The notes beneath the pieces were generated by a model that searched no databases, was not told the DNA's origin, and saw nothing but the letters and a program-made list of their open reading frames with translations. The position numbers were made by a program, and so were the translations under genes. From Armillaria gallica (Eukaryota > Basidiomycota > Agaricomycetes > Agaricales > Physalacriaceae), in assembly GCA_037576215.1 (NCBI GenBank), contig JBANDB010000012.1, forward strand, positions 2,046,001 through 2,110,000: a DNA stretch of 64,000 nucleotides, read 5' to 3'. Positions 12,985 to 25,665 of this stretch are shown here, one piece after another (the first letter of the stretch is position 1; every line of letters begins with the position of its first letter).

Positions 12985-14190
12985 ATGTCCGGATCGTTTG
13001 CATTGCCCACTCGTCAATTGAATCTCTTTGGTTCCCGGACTGCCCAGCAGCAACAACAGTTTCAGGCGCAGCAGCTGCAGGCCCACCAAGTTCAGCAGCA
13101 ATCCCAACAGCAGTCGGCTCAGCATACACTTGCCCTGCCGTCGGGTAACCCCTACCTCCAACAGCCCTCGAGACCAGGCCTCGCCCTTCCAGGTCCCTCT
13201 CCGCTATCAAATTCCTATCAGCCTCCACAGCAGGCTTCGTCATCACAGCCTTCGTCGCAGACGCCCCCGACGACGAACGCCGTCGCTGGACCTTCCACCC
13301 CCGCCGCCACCCCTGCCCCAGCGACACCCATCCCTCTCACGCTCGAGCAGCAGCACATCACTGCCGTCGAGGGTATCGTACCCACCCTGCAAAACATCGT
13401 CGCCACAGTCAACCTCGACTGCCGCCTCGACCTCAAAACCATCGCCCTACACGCCAGGAATGCCGAGTACAATCCCAAGGTTGGTCTTGTTCTTTCACAC
13501 CCCCCTTCTTAGCTTTGCACGCATCGAACTGGTTTCATTTTGTTCGACTAACAGCGTTTTGCGGCCGTTATTATGCGTATACGCGACCCCAAGACGACGG
13601 CACTCATCTTCGCGTCGGGCAAGATGGTCGTGACTGGTGCAAAGTCAGAAGACGACTCCCGGCTCGCGTCGAGAAAGTATGCGCGTATCGTGCAGAAACT
13701 CGGCTTCGACGCCAAGTTTTCTGAATTCAAGATTCAGAACATCGTGGGCAGTTGTGATGTGAAGTTTCCCATTCGTTTGGAAGGCCTCGCATACAGCCAC
13801 GGACAGTTCAGCAGTTATGAGCCTGAGGTATGTCTGTGTCGATGTCTATGCTGCCTTTATAACTGACCTTTGTCGTAGTTGTTCCCTGGTCTCATCTACC
13901 GCATGATTAAGCCCAAAGTCGTGCTTCTCATCTTCGTCTCGGGCAAAATTGTGTTGACTGGCGCCAAGGTAAATATACTCTATTTTGTTGCGCCCCGGTG
14001 CCTGTTCGATATCGTTCAGCGCCTGCGCAGGCCATGGTCGTGACAAGTGCATGACCATGCGCCGTCGTTGTTGTATATCTTCAGTGGATAAGTCCGCTGA
14101 CACTGCTCGTTTGACACATAGGTCCGAGAAGAGATATACACTGCATTCAACACCATATATACAGTGTTGTGCGAATTCCGGAAACCGTAA
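12985..14190 (+). CDS. tbp1: TATA-binding protein (TBP)
   Basis: Four exons, 12985-13479, 13555-13827, 13879-13968 and 14122-14190, join to 308 residues. The first 115 residues are rich in glutamine, serine, proline and alanine, as in many TBP N-termini. The conserved core starts at [20 protein letters not shown] and contains both stirrup repeats. Repeat one holds [20 protein letters not shown] and [14 protein letters not shown]; repeat two holds [20 protein letters not shown] and [13 protein letters not shown]. The C-terminus FRKP followed by TAA is typical. TBP binds the TATA minor groove and nucleates initiation complexes for all three nuclear RNA polymerases. The core is intact. Its own promoter carries a TATA element. 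Confidence 0.98.
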
Positions 14191-14891
14191 AGTGGTGGTT
14201 CTCCGCGTCTTGCGTTGCCATAGCCGACTACTCCACCTCCACGAATGATCTTGAACCTTTCATGACCTATTATAGTGCCCTCTACCCGCCGCTGTAGATC
14301 TGGAGGTGTGAGAGGGCACCACTTTGGTATTCTGCAATTTAAAAGCCTTGTGTTGGGGTCGAAGGACGAGCCCCTTGGGATATTCGTTTGTACCTGTGTT
14401 TTGATCATTTTTTTATTCTCTTTTTTCGTTTCTTCTCATGCAATTACCACTATTCCCCACCCATCCATGCAGTGACAGACATATAACATACACTTACACA
14501 TACAATACGTATACATAGCAATAGCATTTCGTTCCAGTGGACATTTTGTGTTTTCGTTTAGCGTGAATGCAGAGATTTTTGACCACGAAATCGGAGAATT
14601 TGATATCCCTGACGGTGAACAAAGGACCAATCGGAATCGCAAAAAGAGCGAAATGAACTTCACAGCAGGGCGCCACATGCACATAGGACATCATGGCTCA
14701 GAATTCCCACTTATCGATGTGATGCAGTGTGAACGTTAGTCCCCAATTGTAGTTTACGAGATAGGATTACTTGGCACGTCTCTTTGCTTTATGGTCCTGG
14801 AAGATCGGAAGCCCATTCTTCTCGGTTTACATGAATACATTCCATCGCCACAATGCACAGTTAGGTTATTCGATACCAGAATAACGTAGTA
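14191..14891. other. Convergent 3' intergenic region
   Basis: The TBP and Rpp30 genes converge here. The stretch is AT-rich with T-runs near 14406-14430 and carries no protein-like frame; it is probably the two 3' UTRs plus a spacer. Confidence 0.5.
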
Positions 14892-16117
14892 TCACGCAGT
14901 ACCATCCTGCTTCGATTTTTTTCGTTTCTTCTTCTTCGACCCATCTTGCTCGTCCCGTGGTCGTTTATTGGCCACGAGGGTGGGATTGTTCGTCTGAACT
15001 GAGGGTGTCGTTTCGGACGGTTGGATGGGAGCTTGATATCCATCTGGAATGACGAGTCTGGGCTCTGATAGCACTGCTCGGTGTGTTTTCCGGGTTTCTG
15101 TGTGTTCGCTTAGTAGGGACACGGGCAAGGGAAAGTATGCGAGACACCCACGGGCACGCAGGACCAGGGACTTTGGTGTTTTGGTCATGCTACTGTGAGC
15201 TACGTCTTGTGGTACGCCTAGAAGTGCTATCCTGAGAATGGGTTAGAATGCAGCGCCTAGAATGAGATGGATGAATCACGCACAGATTGCCTACGTCTCC
15301 TGGTGCTCTCAAGTCGGCCCTGGAAACTGCGCCGCTACTGACGATGATGCCCTTACCCTTGCACACACGCGCCAGCTCCCTCGCTGCGCCCCACCAGTTG
15401 CGTTTAGCTGATGCTCCGTTCTCTGCTGCACTCGCGTCGACGAGAGTGGCGTCGTTCTCGCCTCCCAGAGCGCCGACATAGGTGATCTCGAAGACGGCGC
15501 CATGCTTGACGGCTGTTCGGATGAGGGTGTGCTTGAGGTGGAAGGGTAGGCGAGGAAGGGTGAGTGGAAGGGAGATGATGTGGGCTGTGAGGGGTGAGGG
15601 GAGGCTGTGGGTGAGGCAAGCGAGGGCTAGGGTAGCTTGGTTCGTCGGGACGAGGCTGAGGAGGTCGTATGTGTTGAAGAGGGTTGTTTGGGCGTTGATC
15701 TAGTCAAGGTGGGTCGTGCGTATTTGAGTGGGTGGCTGACTGGGACTCACCAGGCCAAACCCTTTCTCGCTGTCCCCGTCGAGTATTATAGAAAGCCTTT
15801 TGAGATATACCACGCCCTTTCTTGATGTCAGCTGCCCGAGAAGGGGGTCCAATATGTTGACATGCGTCTTGGGATCGACCTTTTTCGCGACGGTTTGAGT
15901 AAAGGCAATCACATTGTATCCCACTTTCTGCAGTGGTCAAATTTATTGCTTGTTGAGAAAGAGGTTCGAGCATACAATGGCTGAGCATATCGATTCTCGA
16001 TTCGATAGCTGAAATTTGGGCGGCAGTATAGCGAACTTCGGTAGAGGTAGCCTGCTTCCCTTTGCCTTTTTTGTTGCCATTTTCTCCGAAAGATATCGGA
16101 ATGTTGAGGTCGTACAT
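14892..16117 (-). CDS. rpp30: RNase P/MRP subunit Rpp30
   Basis: Four exons on the minus strand, 16117-15976, 15923-15751, 15699-15284 and 15231-14892, join exactly to 356 residues. The N-terminus MYDLNIPISF, the LGYNVIAFTQT strand and the later segment TLIRTAVKHGAVFEITYVGA match the RNase P p30 TIM-barrel family. RNWWGAARELARVCKGKGII followed by SSGA near residues 230-255 is the typical late barrel strand. The tail ends in a lysine-rich nuclear signal (KKKKRKKSKQDG). Rpp30 is a protein subunit of nuclear RNase P and RNase MRP, which trim the 5' ends of tRNA precursors and process rRNA. An alternative upstream ATG at 16204 is in another frame, so I chose the start at 16117. Confidence 0.93.
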
Positions 16118-17728
16118 GGCGGTGAGTAGCAGAGACGGCGAAGACCGACCTAGTGAACAGCTGAGGTGAACTTGGGCAAATGGAATTTCAATATGGTCAT
16201 CCAAAATAGGGAAGGGGCGGACGCGTTGAGTATCAATGTCATTGATGAGGTCATTACAAGTTAGGACATCTCGGACGCGACTCTACTACTCTTCCTTTCT
16301 TCCCCTCATGTCCATTTATTTAACTGCCCCAACACTGAAATCGTCCGGACCAAGCCAATACATCGTGGTCACCATCGATGTCGAGATCGCAATGTAGCGA
16401 TGGCAGGCGAACCAAATACTGGAGAACAACCCCAATATAAAAGGCGAGTAGTTTCTATATCCATCCTGCTGTAGACTCATCAGCTGTATCTGGTCGTGAA
16501 TATGTTCCTCAGGCTCGCATTCAGAAATGGTACCGAACCTATGCGAGGAGAGAATATCGAAGCAAAGATATCAAGCAGCGAAGGCTGTCTCGTATGCATC
16601 AAGTGCTGCGCTCCATCAGCAGCGCCCTTGAGGTCAAGCATCAGGTTGTCGCTCGTTTTCAACTGGAATCAGCGGCACAGGAAACCGACCACAGATGCCG
16701 TGAAGGAAAAGCATCCCTTTGGGGATAGAACAGTAAGTATATGCGGTTGGATGATGATAAAAATACTCACTATAGACTTCGAAACTGTTCAAGGATTCGC
16801 AACAGTGTCTAGACCTGAAACGCGCTTGAACGCAGAACATCGCTCGCCGGATCCAGGAGATTACTATCACTCAATCCTTAGCAGACATCAACATACGTTG
16901 ATTGATGCACGCCGCCAATGAGATCTAACAATCTAACACCGCTGCGTCGCTGTTGGACCAGAACCACTACATTGAGCAAGATAGAATCGCCCGTCGTGCA
17001 GATAAAGAGGAGATGGGGCGACCAGGAATCAGTCGACAATACGCAGACGAAGAAAGATTCAAAGAAGAAAGCATTCGGACCATATGCAACGAATTCTGGC
17101 GAGGACGATGTCGATACAACAAGGTCGAAGAACCATCAGATAGCGAGTCGAACCTCGCAAGTCATGAGGGAAAAGCTCTTGAAGGCCAGCATTTGCAATA
17201 GCAGGTAAGTACAGAAAATTCACATGCCTCGAACAGGAATGACGTCCTTCACAGTGATTCACTCGGCTAGGTAGGAATATCTCGCGCGCGCAGCAAGTCC
17301 GCACCAACACCGACAAGAAGCACGTAAATGCTCCACCGTACTTCCATAGTGGGCCACGTTTCCGTTTCTAAGATCCCCTCATCCCAGCGGCTACAGAGAT
17401 TTCAAATCTTTTTGCCGTACAGTTCTCGTAAGTATTGCAAGCGTAATCAATTCGAAAGCAGAAAAGACCTAGTTAGTCTAGTTCTGCAGTGGACGAATGG
17501 TCAGACAAGACAGTCTAGAAGAACACGGTCATTAGTGGAGCGCGACGATAAGTATCCTTCGTACCTTGGCGTAGGAAATTGATTCCGCCACTCCCAGTAA
17601 TTCCACGTGCCAAGGCTAGAGCCAAACAACTTCTTCACCCCGTTTTCTGATTCTTCAACCACCCAGCCTCTCAGTAAACCAAACTACTCGTCGATGGATT
17701 AGCGTCAAAGCGGAGAAGGAGGTTATCC
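16118..17728. other. Intergenic, unresolved frames
   Basis: Open stretches at 16496-16734 and 16953-17208 each end near plausible GT donors. Their products resemble nothing I know, and I could not join them into one gene. They may be a fast-evolving gene or chance frames. The rest looks like 5' flank for the gene starting at 17729. Confidence 0.35.
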
Positions 17729-20025
17729 ATGTCGGCGAGCAAACGCATTTCAACCCCGAGCCGTATCCCCCGAAATTCCCTCAATACCCCGCGGCCACCC
17801 CCGTCGGACTTCTCACCAGGACATACGTCCGCGTTCAAGTCGCTGTCATTTCGGTCTTTGTTGCCATTTGGACCAAGCAAGACGACTACACATGTCAGTC
17901 CTACCGTTACGCCCAAGTCGAGCACTGGGTCTAACGGTGCTGGCTGGCACGGAGGATTCGGGATCGCAAAGGGTAATCCCAATGGAGTCAAAGAAAGAGG
18001 ACGAGAGAGGAAGATGAGCTTTGGAAGGGTCATGGTTATCGACATTGCTCGTGCCAACAAAGAGAAGAAGGACCCATTTGGTGAATTAACTTCTCCTTAC
18101 TTCTTATTCCTTGTACTAACTTGATATTAGCTCCCGCTCCGACGTCACCCCTTCCCGATTTGTCGACGATAATAGAGGCAGACACGTCTGGAATCAGTAT
18201 AAGCAAACATCTGCCACCCGCTTCTATCCCAGATACCCCAGATACCCCACAAGATGAAACGAGCCTCCCAGACTTAGAATTTTCCCTACCTGACGACGAA
18301 CTTGACTTGTCCACTTCGCACATAGGTGCGCAGGTGCGCGAGGCTATGGTCCCTGGAGCTGGCTGGGGGAAGACCAAAATGGCTGGCCCGGACGTTGTCA
18401 AAGGCGAAGACAGCTTCGATCTCGATAAAGAGGTTGCTAAACTGATGGAGGGGGATCAGAAGCAAGGCCAGGATGAAGAGAGCTTCAACTTGGACAAGGA
18501 AGTCGCTAAGCTGCTGAATGCCAAGCGACCTTCAAATTCCGTCAATGGCCTGGATACGAGCAAGACGGTCATTGCTTCGTCGCCTGATCGTACCTCAGGA
18601 TCGCTGTTACCACTGGCGCGACGTCCCCAGTCGTCATTACCACGGCTTAGACCCATGTCATCACCTGTCACGGCGGCGCAGAACATCTTCAACAGGGAAA
18701 GCATGGAGATTCCAACGACGAGAGAGAACTCCCCCGCACGAACATCTATATCAGCTACTTCATCAAGACACATACTTTCCTTTGAATCGCATGAATATTC
18801 CGGTCATTCCTCGCATATACACCATCCGACGAAGCTCCCGCCCTCACCATTGTCATCTAACACACCACCCTCCTTGAAATCCAAATCGACGACGCGTCTA
18901 CCTGCCCACACACGTCTGAGGCCGAGCATTGACATCCCTCGGACGTCCATCGATACACCATCTGTGAGAACGCGGAAGCGGAGCGTGAGCACCACCGGTA
19001 CGGAGCCTAGACGAGAAAGGCCAGGAAGCAGCATGTCCTCCTCGCCTTCCCATCCGTGGCTAGGTCCGCGGACGGAGAAAGCCTTCAAAGCTGCTGGGCT
19101 ACTTGATTATGACAGAGACCCAAGCTTGAAACGATTCACCTCCTTGAAGGGGGACAGTCGTCCGGGCAGCAGTAGGCGTGGAAGTGAGACGACTACGTAC
19201 AGTCGCGCGAGCGAATCGTTGGACAGTCCATATCATGCACTTGGGCGGGATACCCCTCGGAGCGTGAGTACCGCGCCGACGTCCATAAGCGATGTTGAGT
19301 CTGAGCGGATGCGAGAGAGGCACGAGATGGAGACGGGCGCGTTGCTTAATGCGCTGAGCGACTCGCAGCGGATAGTCAAGGTGTTAAGAGAGGAAAACAC
19401 CGAACTCCGGGAACGGTTGGCGGACCGAGACGCCGAGCGGGACGAACTGATTGCCGAACGGCGGGAGCTCGAGGAGCAGGCGAGGGAGCGGTTCGACCTA
19501 GCGGAGCGTGTGGGCGAATTGGAAGAAGAGAATGCCGCTCTGCGGAGTTTTGTAGATGGCCTTCGAAGAGAGGTGGCAGCGTGGGAGATGAAGGCGGCGT
19601 GTTCTGATTTCACCGACGGTGATGTCAGTTCGATATCACAAGCGGGGATCGGCAGGATCGATCCAGATGAATGTGTGCGCTTCGATCCGGAAGTCGGTGC
19701 GCCCGACGTCGGGGAGGATGAGGATCTGACTGCGAGGATCAGAAAGCGAGTCAGCACCGCATCGAGTCTGTTCCCCATTTTGCCATCGAACATGTCGATA
19801 CTGATGGCCGAGGACGGGGCAGACGTTGCGTCGTCACCCTTGCTGAACCATAACTCTTATCGGCACTCGCGGAAAGTGTCGCAGGGTGACCAGTCGATGA
19901 TCACCATGTCCTCGGTTCCTGGGAGTCCACGCAGTTTGTTCCTGAAGCCCGAGGATGAAGACCATTTGGTTGATATGGACAATATCAGTTTTGGGGCGGA
20001 TGTGGAGGTCTTGTCCAGACATTAA
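17729..20025 (+). CDS. Ser/Thr/Pro-rich coiled-coil protein
   Basis: Two exons, 17729-18080 and 18131-20025, are separated by a 50-base intron and encode 748 residues. Most of the chain is low-complexity Ser/Thr/Pro/Arg sequence. Near residues 215-255 a short unit is repeated: SFDLDKEVAKL and SFNLDKEVAKL, 23 residues apart. A strong heptad coiled coil runs through residues 520-600 (ALSDSQRIVKVLREENTELR onward, then LAERVGELEEENAALRSFVD). A conserved-looking core FSFRSLLPFG-like segment lies near residue 40. I do not recognise the family. The layout suggests a scaffold or cytoskeleton-associated protein, but that is inference only. The gene model itself is well supported by frame and splice sites. 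Confidence 0.75.
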
Positions 20026-20532
20026 AATTATCTTTCTATTCGTCTTTCTTTGTAGGATATTGGGTGGGAACATTATATTTACTAGATACCCTATTTTATT
20101 GGCACTTCTTGCATTTGCTTCACCATATATTATCCACTGTATATTAGCATACTAACACCGCTGCATAACAAATGTATTCTTGTACCATAGAACTGATGGG
20201 TGACGTTTTTTCATTTTTCAAGACCAAAAAAATCAAATGATAAGAATAGATCCTTTTTGACTCTTCGCACTCATTGCTTGCTTCATAAACCATGCAACAC
20301 CCTCTCCTCGGGGTCAAGAATGCTATTTGAACTTGTATATACAGACATAAAACACTTTACAAGATTTACACTCCAACAATCCATAATACACGTTCTGTCC
20401 GACAATCTCATTTTCTCAGGTAATATTCAATACATCCCTCAGGTTTAGAACCGATCTACATTGACCCAGCTGTTCCGCCTATGAACGTGCATGATGAGTA
20501 TCATTACACAGGCGGGGTAAGATCTATCGCAC
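20026..20532. other. Convergent 3' intergenic region
   Basis: AT-rich spacer between two genes that converge, with no coding signal. It probably holds polyadenylation sites for both. Confidence 0.5.
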
Positions 20533-23500
20533 TCACTTCCCTGCCTTTCCGATAACCAACTTGACAGTTTTCACTTCAAACCGGTGGAAGTCCAGCTTGA
20601 TCGATCCCCCGCCCTTTGAGCCACTCTCGAAACCATAAGCTCCGTCGCGTCAACGTCATCCTCCAGCAGGTTGGTAAGGAACGCTTTCTTGACATAGATA
20701 CCGCTGCCAACACGCAGCGCCGCTCGAGCGTGCCCGCCGAAGGCCTCGTACAGACGGAGAACCACCGTTGTGATGTCCTTAGTGTCGTCTTCTCCGCGCT
20801 TGATGGTCTCAAGGAACACATTGGGTGCTCCATGGACGGCGAAAGGAGCACCCGATACCAGCTCGCTTGCGATGTCGCCGTGACGGGCTACGTAGAGTAT
20901 AAGACAGACGAAGCAGAAGGTGATAGAAAACGCACGGTACAACGGTGAATTGAACAGATATGCAGCATGGGTACGTCCGATTCCAAGAAGGATCCGACAT
21001 GGGGCATCACAGCCCAGGAGAATTTGTGTTCGCCTATCACCATCAGGTATCAGCATCGATAAAAAGAAACCATTAAGCAATGCACCTTGATCCTGTTCCG
21101 CGTCAGGAGCCGTAGCACTACGCAAGAGCGAGATACGGAGGATGTTGCCCAAGCAAGAGAAACCATATTTGGATTCAGAAAGAATAGCAACGCCGTATCC
21201 GTATTCACTCAAGTCTGCGTACTTGTGGCCACAAACTTCAAACTAGCGCGAGATAAGGCCGGAAACAAGCGTTGACAAGCAAGCACCGACTCACCTTGGC
21301 GATGTCCCAGGTCGTGTTCTTGTGTGTGGGCCGTTGTACATGGCCGAACTGCATCTCGTAAGTGGCGAAGTCGCTGTGAAGGTTGAGAGGCAGCTCGACT
21401 ATAACATGTCAGTCACAGTGATCCACGCTTATGAGCGTGCACCCACATTTCAAGAACTCGTGCCTTTGACGCCAGTCAACTACGGCATCGAAAACGAACA
21501 TCGAGCGCGAGTTGAGTTTAGTCGTGGCTGTGTGCTCGGGTAAATAAGAGTAATGATGTTCTCGTGTCGAGAAAACGTACCAGAAACTGCATCAAGAGAG
21601 ATCTAAAACAAAAGAGTTGAGCGAAAGGCTGATGAGTGGTAAATCAAGTGTACTCACCGTCACAGATATTGTGCTCTGACCATACTTGAGTTCAGCTCTG
21701 ACAGATGCACGCAGAGGGCCGTGGGCGACGACAGACACGCTAGAGAACTCCAACGGGTGGGCCATCTCCAAGTGATGGATTTCGACATCTGTGCTCAAGA
21801 TGAACATCAGGAACTTGGCAACACCGGCAATCTCTCACCCCAAGCATCCCAATAATTTGGCCGGTCCTCGAAAATGATTAAACCACCAGTTGCTCCTTCC
21901 ATGAGAAGCTCGCGGCTGCAGCCAGGGTCAACAAATAACATAGCATCCAAAGAATGATCGTACGCACCCCTGCTGGACATCGAGAAGACTGGTAATTCTT
22001 CCGTTGGAGATGGTAAGTTGTACGCTAGCATTGCGCAGTACAAAGTGGTCCGATCCGTTTGTATAAACTGCACATATGGGTGAGATCAGGCATAGGCCTC
22101 GGCGACTTGCTCTTACCTGCTACAGGGAGAGGCACTTCGGTGAGGGAAGGGCCACCCAGATCATTGACGAGCCCAACGCTAGTCGTGGCAGGTCCGCAAC
22201 CCATCATAACATACCCATCTTTGCCGTCCTTGGAGGTCTGAACCAGCTTGTTCTTGAGGTCTCTCACGCCCCCCACAACCGGGACCTTAACGATCTCCCG
22301 ACGGGGGAAGAAGGTAGTGTTGACTGCAAAGATATTGCAAAGGTTCGCTGACTTCGGCTTGAATTCCGGAGATGCGACCGATACGGAGTTAGGGAAGAGG
22401 ACTTTGAATGCATCTTCCAACAAGACCTTGCCACTCTTGAAAACCTCGGCGTAGTATTCTTCCGCTTCGTCATAGGCCATTCCACTGTTACGATATATTA
22501 ATTCATAACAAGGGAAAGGAATTGATACGACTTACATTGCAGATCCTGGGAGAACTTTTGGGAGTTGAGTTGAATTAAACGGATACCCAATAGCAAATAG
22601 GATCGAACCTACTATCGTGGACTGGCAGGCAAACGAGATCAGGGTCTCATCGAGATAACGATGAAGCATGTACATACACTGGTTGAGTAAGACCTTCTCC
22701 CAATTATCATTGATCTGCGTTCTGGGGTACTTGTAATCTGACGGCTTGAACAAGGATGCCAGTGTAGCCAAATGCTGAGCACGATAAATGTGAGCTTCTC
22801 CCGTCGATAATGAGCATCATCGCATACCTCAATATCGCGCATAAGGATCTCGGAATGACGATTTCCCTTCTTGATTGATCCTTAATCGACTATCAGGCAT
22901 AAGACATCGAACAATATTCCAAGGCTCTCACCATGTGAAGTATACGTGCCACGATGGAACTTACACAAAGTTAGCAGCGGAACTATAGAAGTGGGAGGAC
23001 CACCGTTACCTCTAAATAAAGTTCTCCGTGCCTTCAAATCCATCAGCACGACATTCCGGCTAGTGAAAGGAACTGAACCCACCAATTTGGCAACTTTGAC
23101 CCTTGGCTCGTCGTTGACAACAACATGTCAAAGAACTCGTCGACGGAGTGTCCCATATTGACCGATACCAGTTCTCTGTGGTTGTTGGTAACTGCCCGGA
23201 TACGACGAAGCTGGTTCCAAACATGAGCGAAAAGCGGGGGAATATTACGAGACAGAGGTCACACATTTTCCAACATCTTCGGTAAAGGACCTCCTCCTCC
23301 GTCCCGTTACCAAACACGAGAAGAGCAGTGGACGATGATTCCAAATTCTAGAGAAGAGTATGTGAGTAGAGTGCTACGTGAAGCTATGCTACCGCCAACC
23401 TTGTGGTTCTCAATGCCTTTCTTGACATCTCCAACAGTTGCTTGCGCAGTGTATGTATCAACTGCACAAGATTAGCTTGTACACGCAGTCAATGTCCGTC

Positions 23501-25539
23501 AACGAACCTGGCGTCATATGACACAAAACTTGGGTTCCATCTATTCCTACCCAATTAAATGTACTGTGAGGAAAGCCGTTGCTTTGTCGACAGGTTAGAA
23601 TGGAAACATGCGTCAAAACTGAAACAAAAACCTACATGTTGTTCCTATCGTCGCCGCGTGTCAGTATATGTGAACTTAGGCTTCGATAATAGCATACCAG
23701 CTGAGCTTCTGTGTGAAGAAGTACTTCATTCCAGCACCCCTGATGAGTTGGGGAAGGGAACCGGTGAGCCCAAAGGAATCAGGCAACCAGGCTGTGTCGC
23801 AGCGCTTGCCGAATTTCGACTCGAAATAACGCTGGCCAAAAAGGAATTGTCTGACCAAGGCCTCCCCAGAAGGCATGTTCGAGTCATTCTCTACCCAGGA
23901 ACCACCAACAGGCTGGAACCTGCCGTCCAGGACCTTCTCCTTGACCTTTTCGTACAAAGGTGGGTACAACTATACATGACGTTAGACGGGATCAGAGCAA
24001 CAAAGAGATGGCTCGCCTGTTCAAGCCATTTGAATTGCTGCGCTTGTGAACAGGAGAAGCGGTGCTCAGGGTAACGTTCCATGAGATCGACTTGGGTTGC
24101 CCAAGATCGGGCAACTTTCTGCTGAGTAACATGGTAAGGCCAGAGCCTGTTAACGCCGGTGAGTAAAGGCCTTAAAGAAGGACTCGGACTAACCATGCAG
24201 TATCTATGTGACAGCTGGGAAACTGTCAGTGTTATGAACGAACAGGATTGGTTTACGACATACTGGCCTAGGACAACGTAAACAGATGCACAAACATCAG
24301 ATAGGAGAGGAATTCGTACCAATACCCCAGACTCTGGAATCCTTTTCGCCTTCATCATAGATGCCAGCACCTTTAGCTTGCCAACCTACACCGAAAACTT
24401 CTTCAGCAAGTTTACGGGCTTTCCCGATCGAAGATATGTCTTCTTTGTGGAAGACGTTTATAATCTCATTGGCAGCGACCAGAGCCTGGTTTTGTAAACT
24501 GCAGAGAACTGACTTGAGCAGGAAGTTGCAGAATGAGGATTGAAAACACACGGTGTATTTCCCCAGAGATTGTCGATAATCTCGCGCAGAGTTTGGAAGT
24601 CCCAAAGCAGATGCCATGCTTCATGGTTGGGAACAACAAGATCCGCCGACGCGAGGCCGAAGTACCTGTTCATCTAAGGGACGCGTTAAATGGTATCTCT
24701 GCACTATCAACCAACTCACATCAGGAGGGTCTATGGTATCGCCGCTCCATGGAACGCCAAACATTCCATTGCACGAAGACTCGATTACGATGTCATATTT
24801 CCCCTTCTTGCGCGCTTCTGGAGGAATGATATGCTCGACTCTTCGATCTCCCCCATAGCCTCCGGTAATGCCTACGAACCATAAGATTGCATGACTTTGG
24901 TAACAGAAGGAACCAAACCTTGCAACGGTAACCCGTCTGTTGTGTATACCATGGCCTCGCATCCGGGATCAAATTCGACTGTTAGATGGACTTTAATTGG
25001 TGACCATGAGAGCCCAAGTCTGCGACGTACACTGCACAGTTTCGTACTGCTGCCAGTATCCTGGAATGGTGAGCGAAACTTTCCACCAGTGGTTGGTCTA
25101 CAACGTGTCAGCTTGCCTCTCCAAAGCAGTACGAGACAGGTCTCACCCCTACGCAGTAAGAAATAAGATGAATTCTAATTAAACAACACAACAGACTCAC
25201 ATGAAGGCCCAAACGAATCTCCTTTACGTGCCGGTTTGAAGTCCTGCTTCATGGCCTCTTTGAATGTAGGCTTGGTGAGTCCGGGAGCACTCCACCTAGG
25301 TATAAATGTGTTAGCGATAATACTTCACATGACATTGGTACATACACTTGAAGCTTTACATGCGAATCGTTATCCACTCGATGAGTAAAGAGTACCGACG
25401 ACAAGTTCATGTCAGAATAATGACCACCTTGGAAGGTTCCCAGCCTTCCCTGTGTGAGGTTTTTGACCCATTTAGGCCCGGCAGAGTAATTAAGTTGTGG
25501 GTATCCCTCAGAGGTTTTCGTAGAATGATAGCAGCTCAT
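20533..25539 (-). CDS. ams1: Alpha-mannosidase GH38 (Ams1 type), apparently frameshifted
   Basis: The minus-strand exons follow cytosolic/vacuolar GH38 alpha-mannosidase throughout. Start [20 protein letters not shown] is at 25539. The zinc-site exon reads CHIDTAW then [20 protein letters not shown]. Further on come [73 protein letters not shown] and the C-terminal [15 protein letters not shown]. The enzyme removes alpha-mannose from free oligosaccharides and is delivered to the vacuole by selective autophagy in yeast. Three single-base losses break the frame: near 23303-23305 (a C run), near 20966 and near 20630-20632 (an A run). The junctions before CHIDTAW (about 24213) and at about 25107 also do not fit cleanly, and the intron starting at 24016 has a GC donor. 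A 9-base exon lies at 22621-22613. Whether this is a decaying gene or consensus error is open. Confidence 0.85.
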
Positions 25540-25665
25540 CGTTGCTGGTTGAGAACTGCGACAGTGACGTTGCGACCTATTATGGAAAGCGTAGACAGGC
25601 AATCGGGCTCCGGGCCGAGCAGACAAAACCCTGAGTTATAAAGAAAGACACTCCACCATTTATGT

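Noticed and set aside
16496..17208. A spliced gene across 16496-17208
   Set aside because: Donors and acceptors exist but no join gave a protein with recognisable or consistent features.
19233..19793. 186-codon minus-strand Ser/Arg-rich frame
   Set aside because: Antisense to the coiled coil of the 17729-20025 gene.
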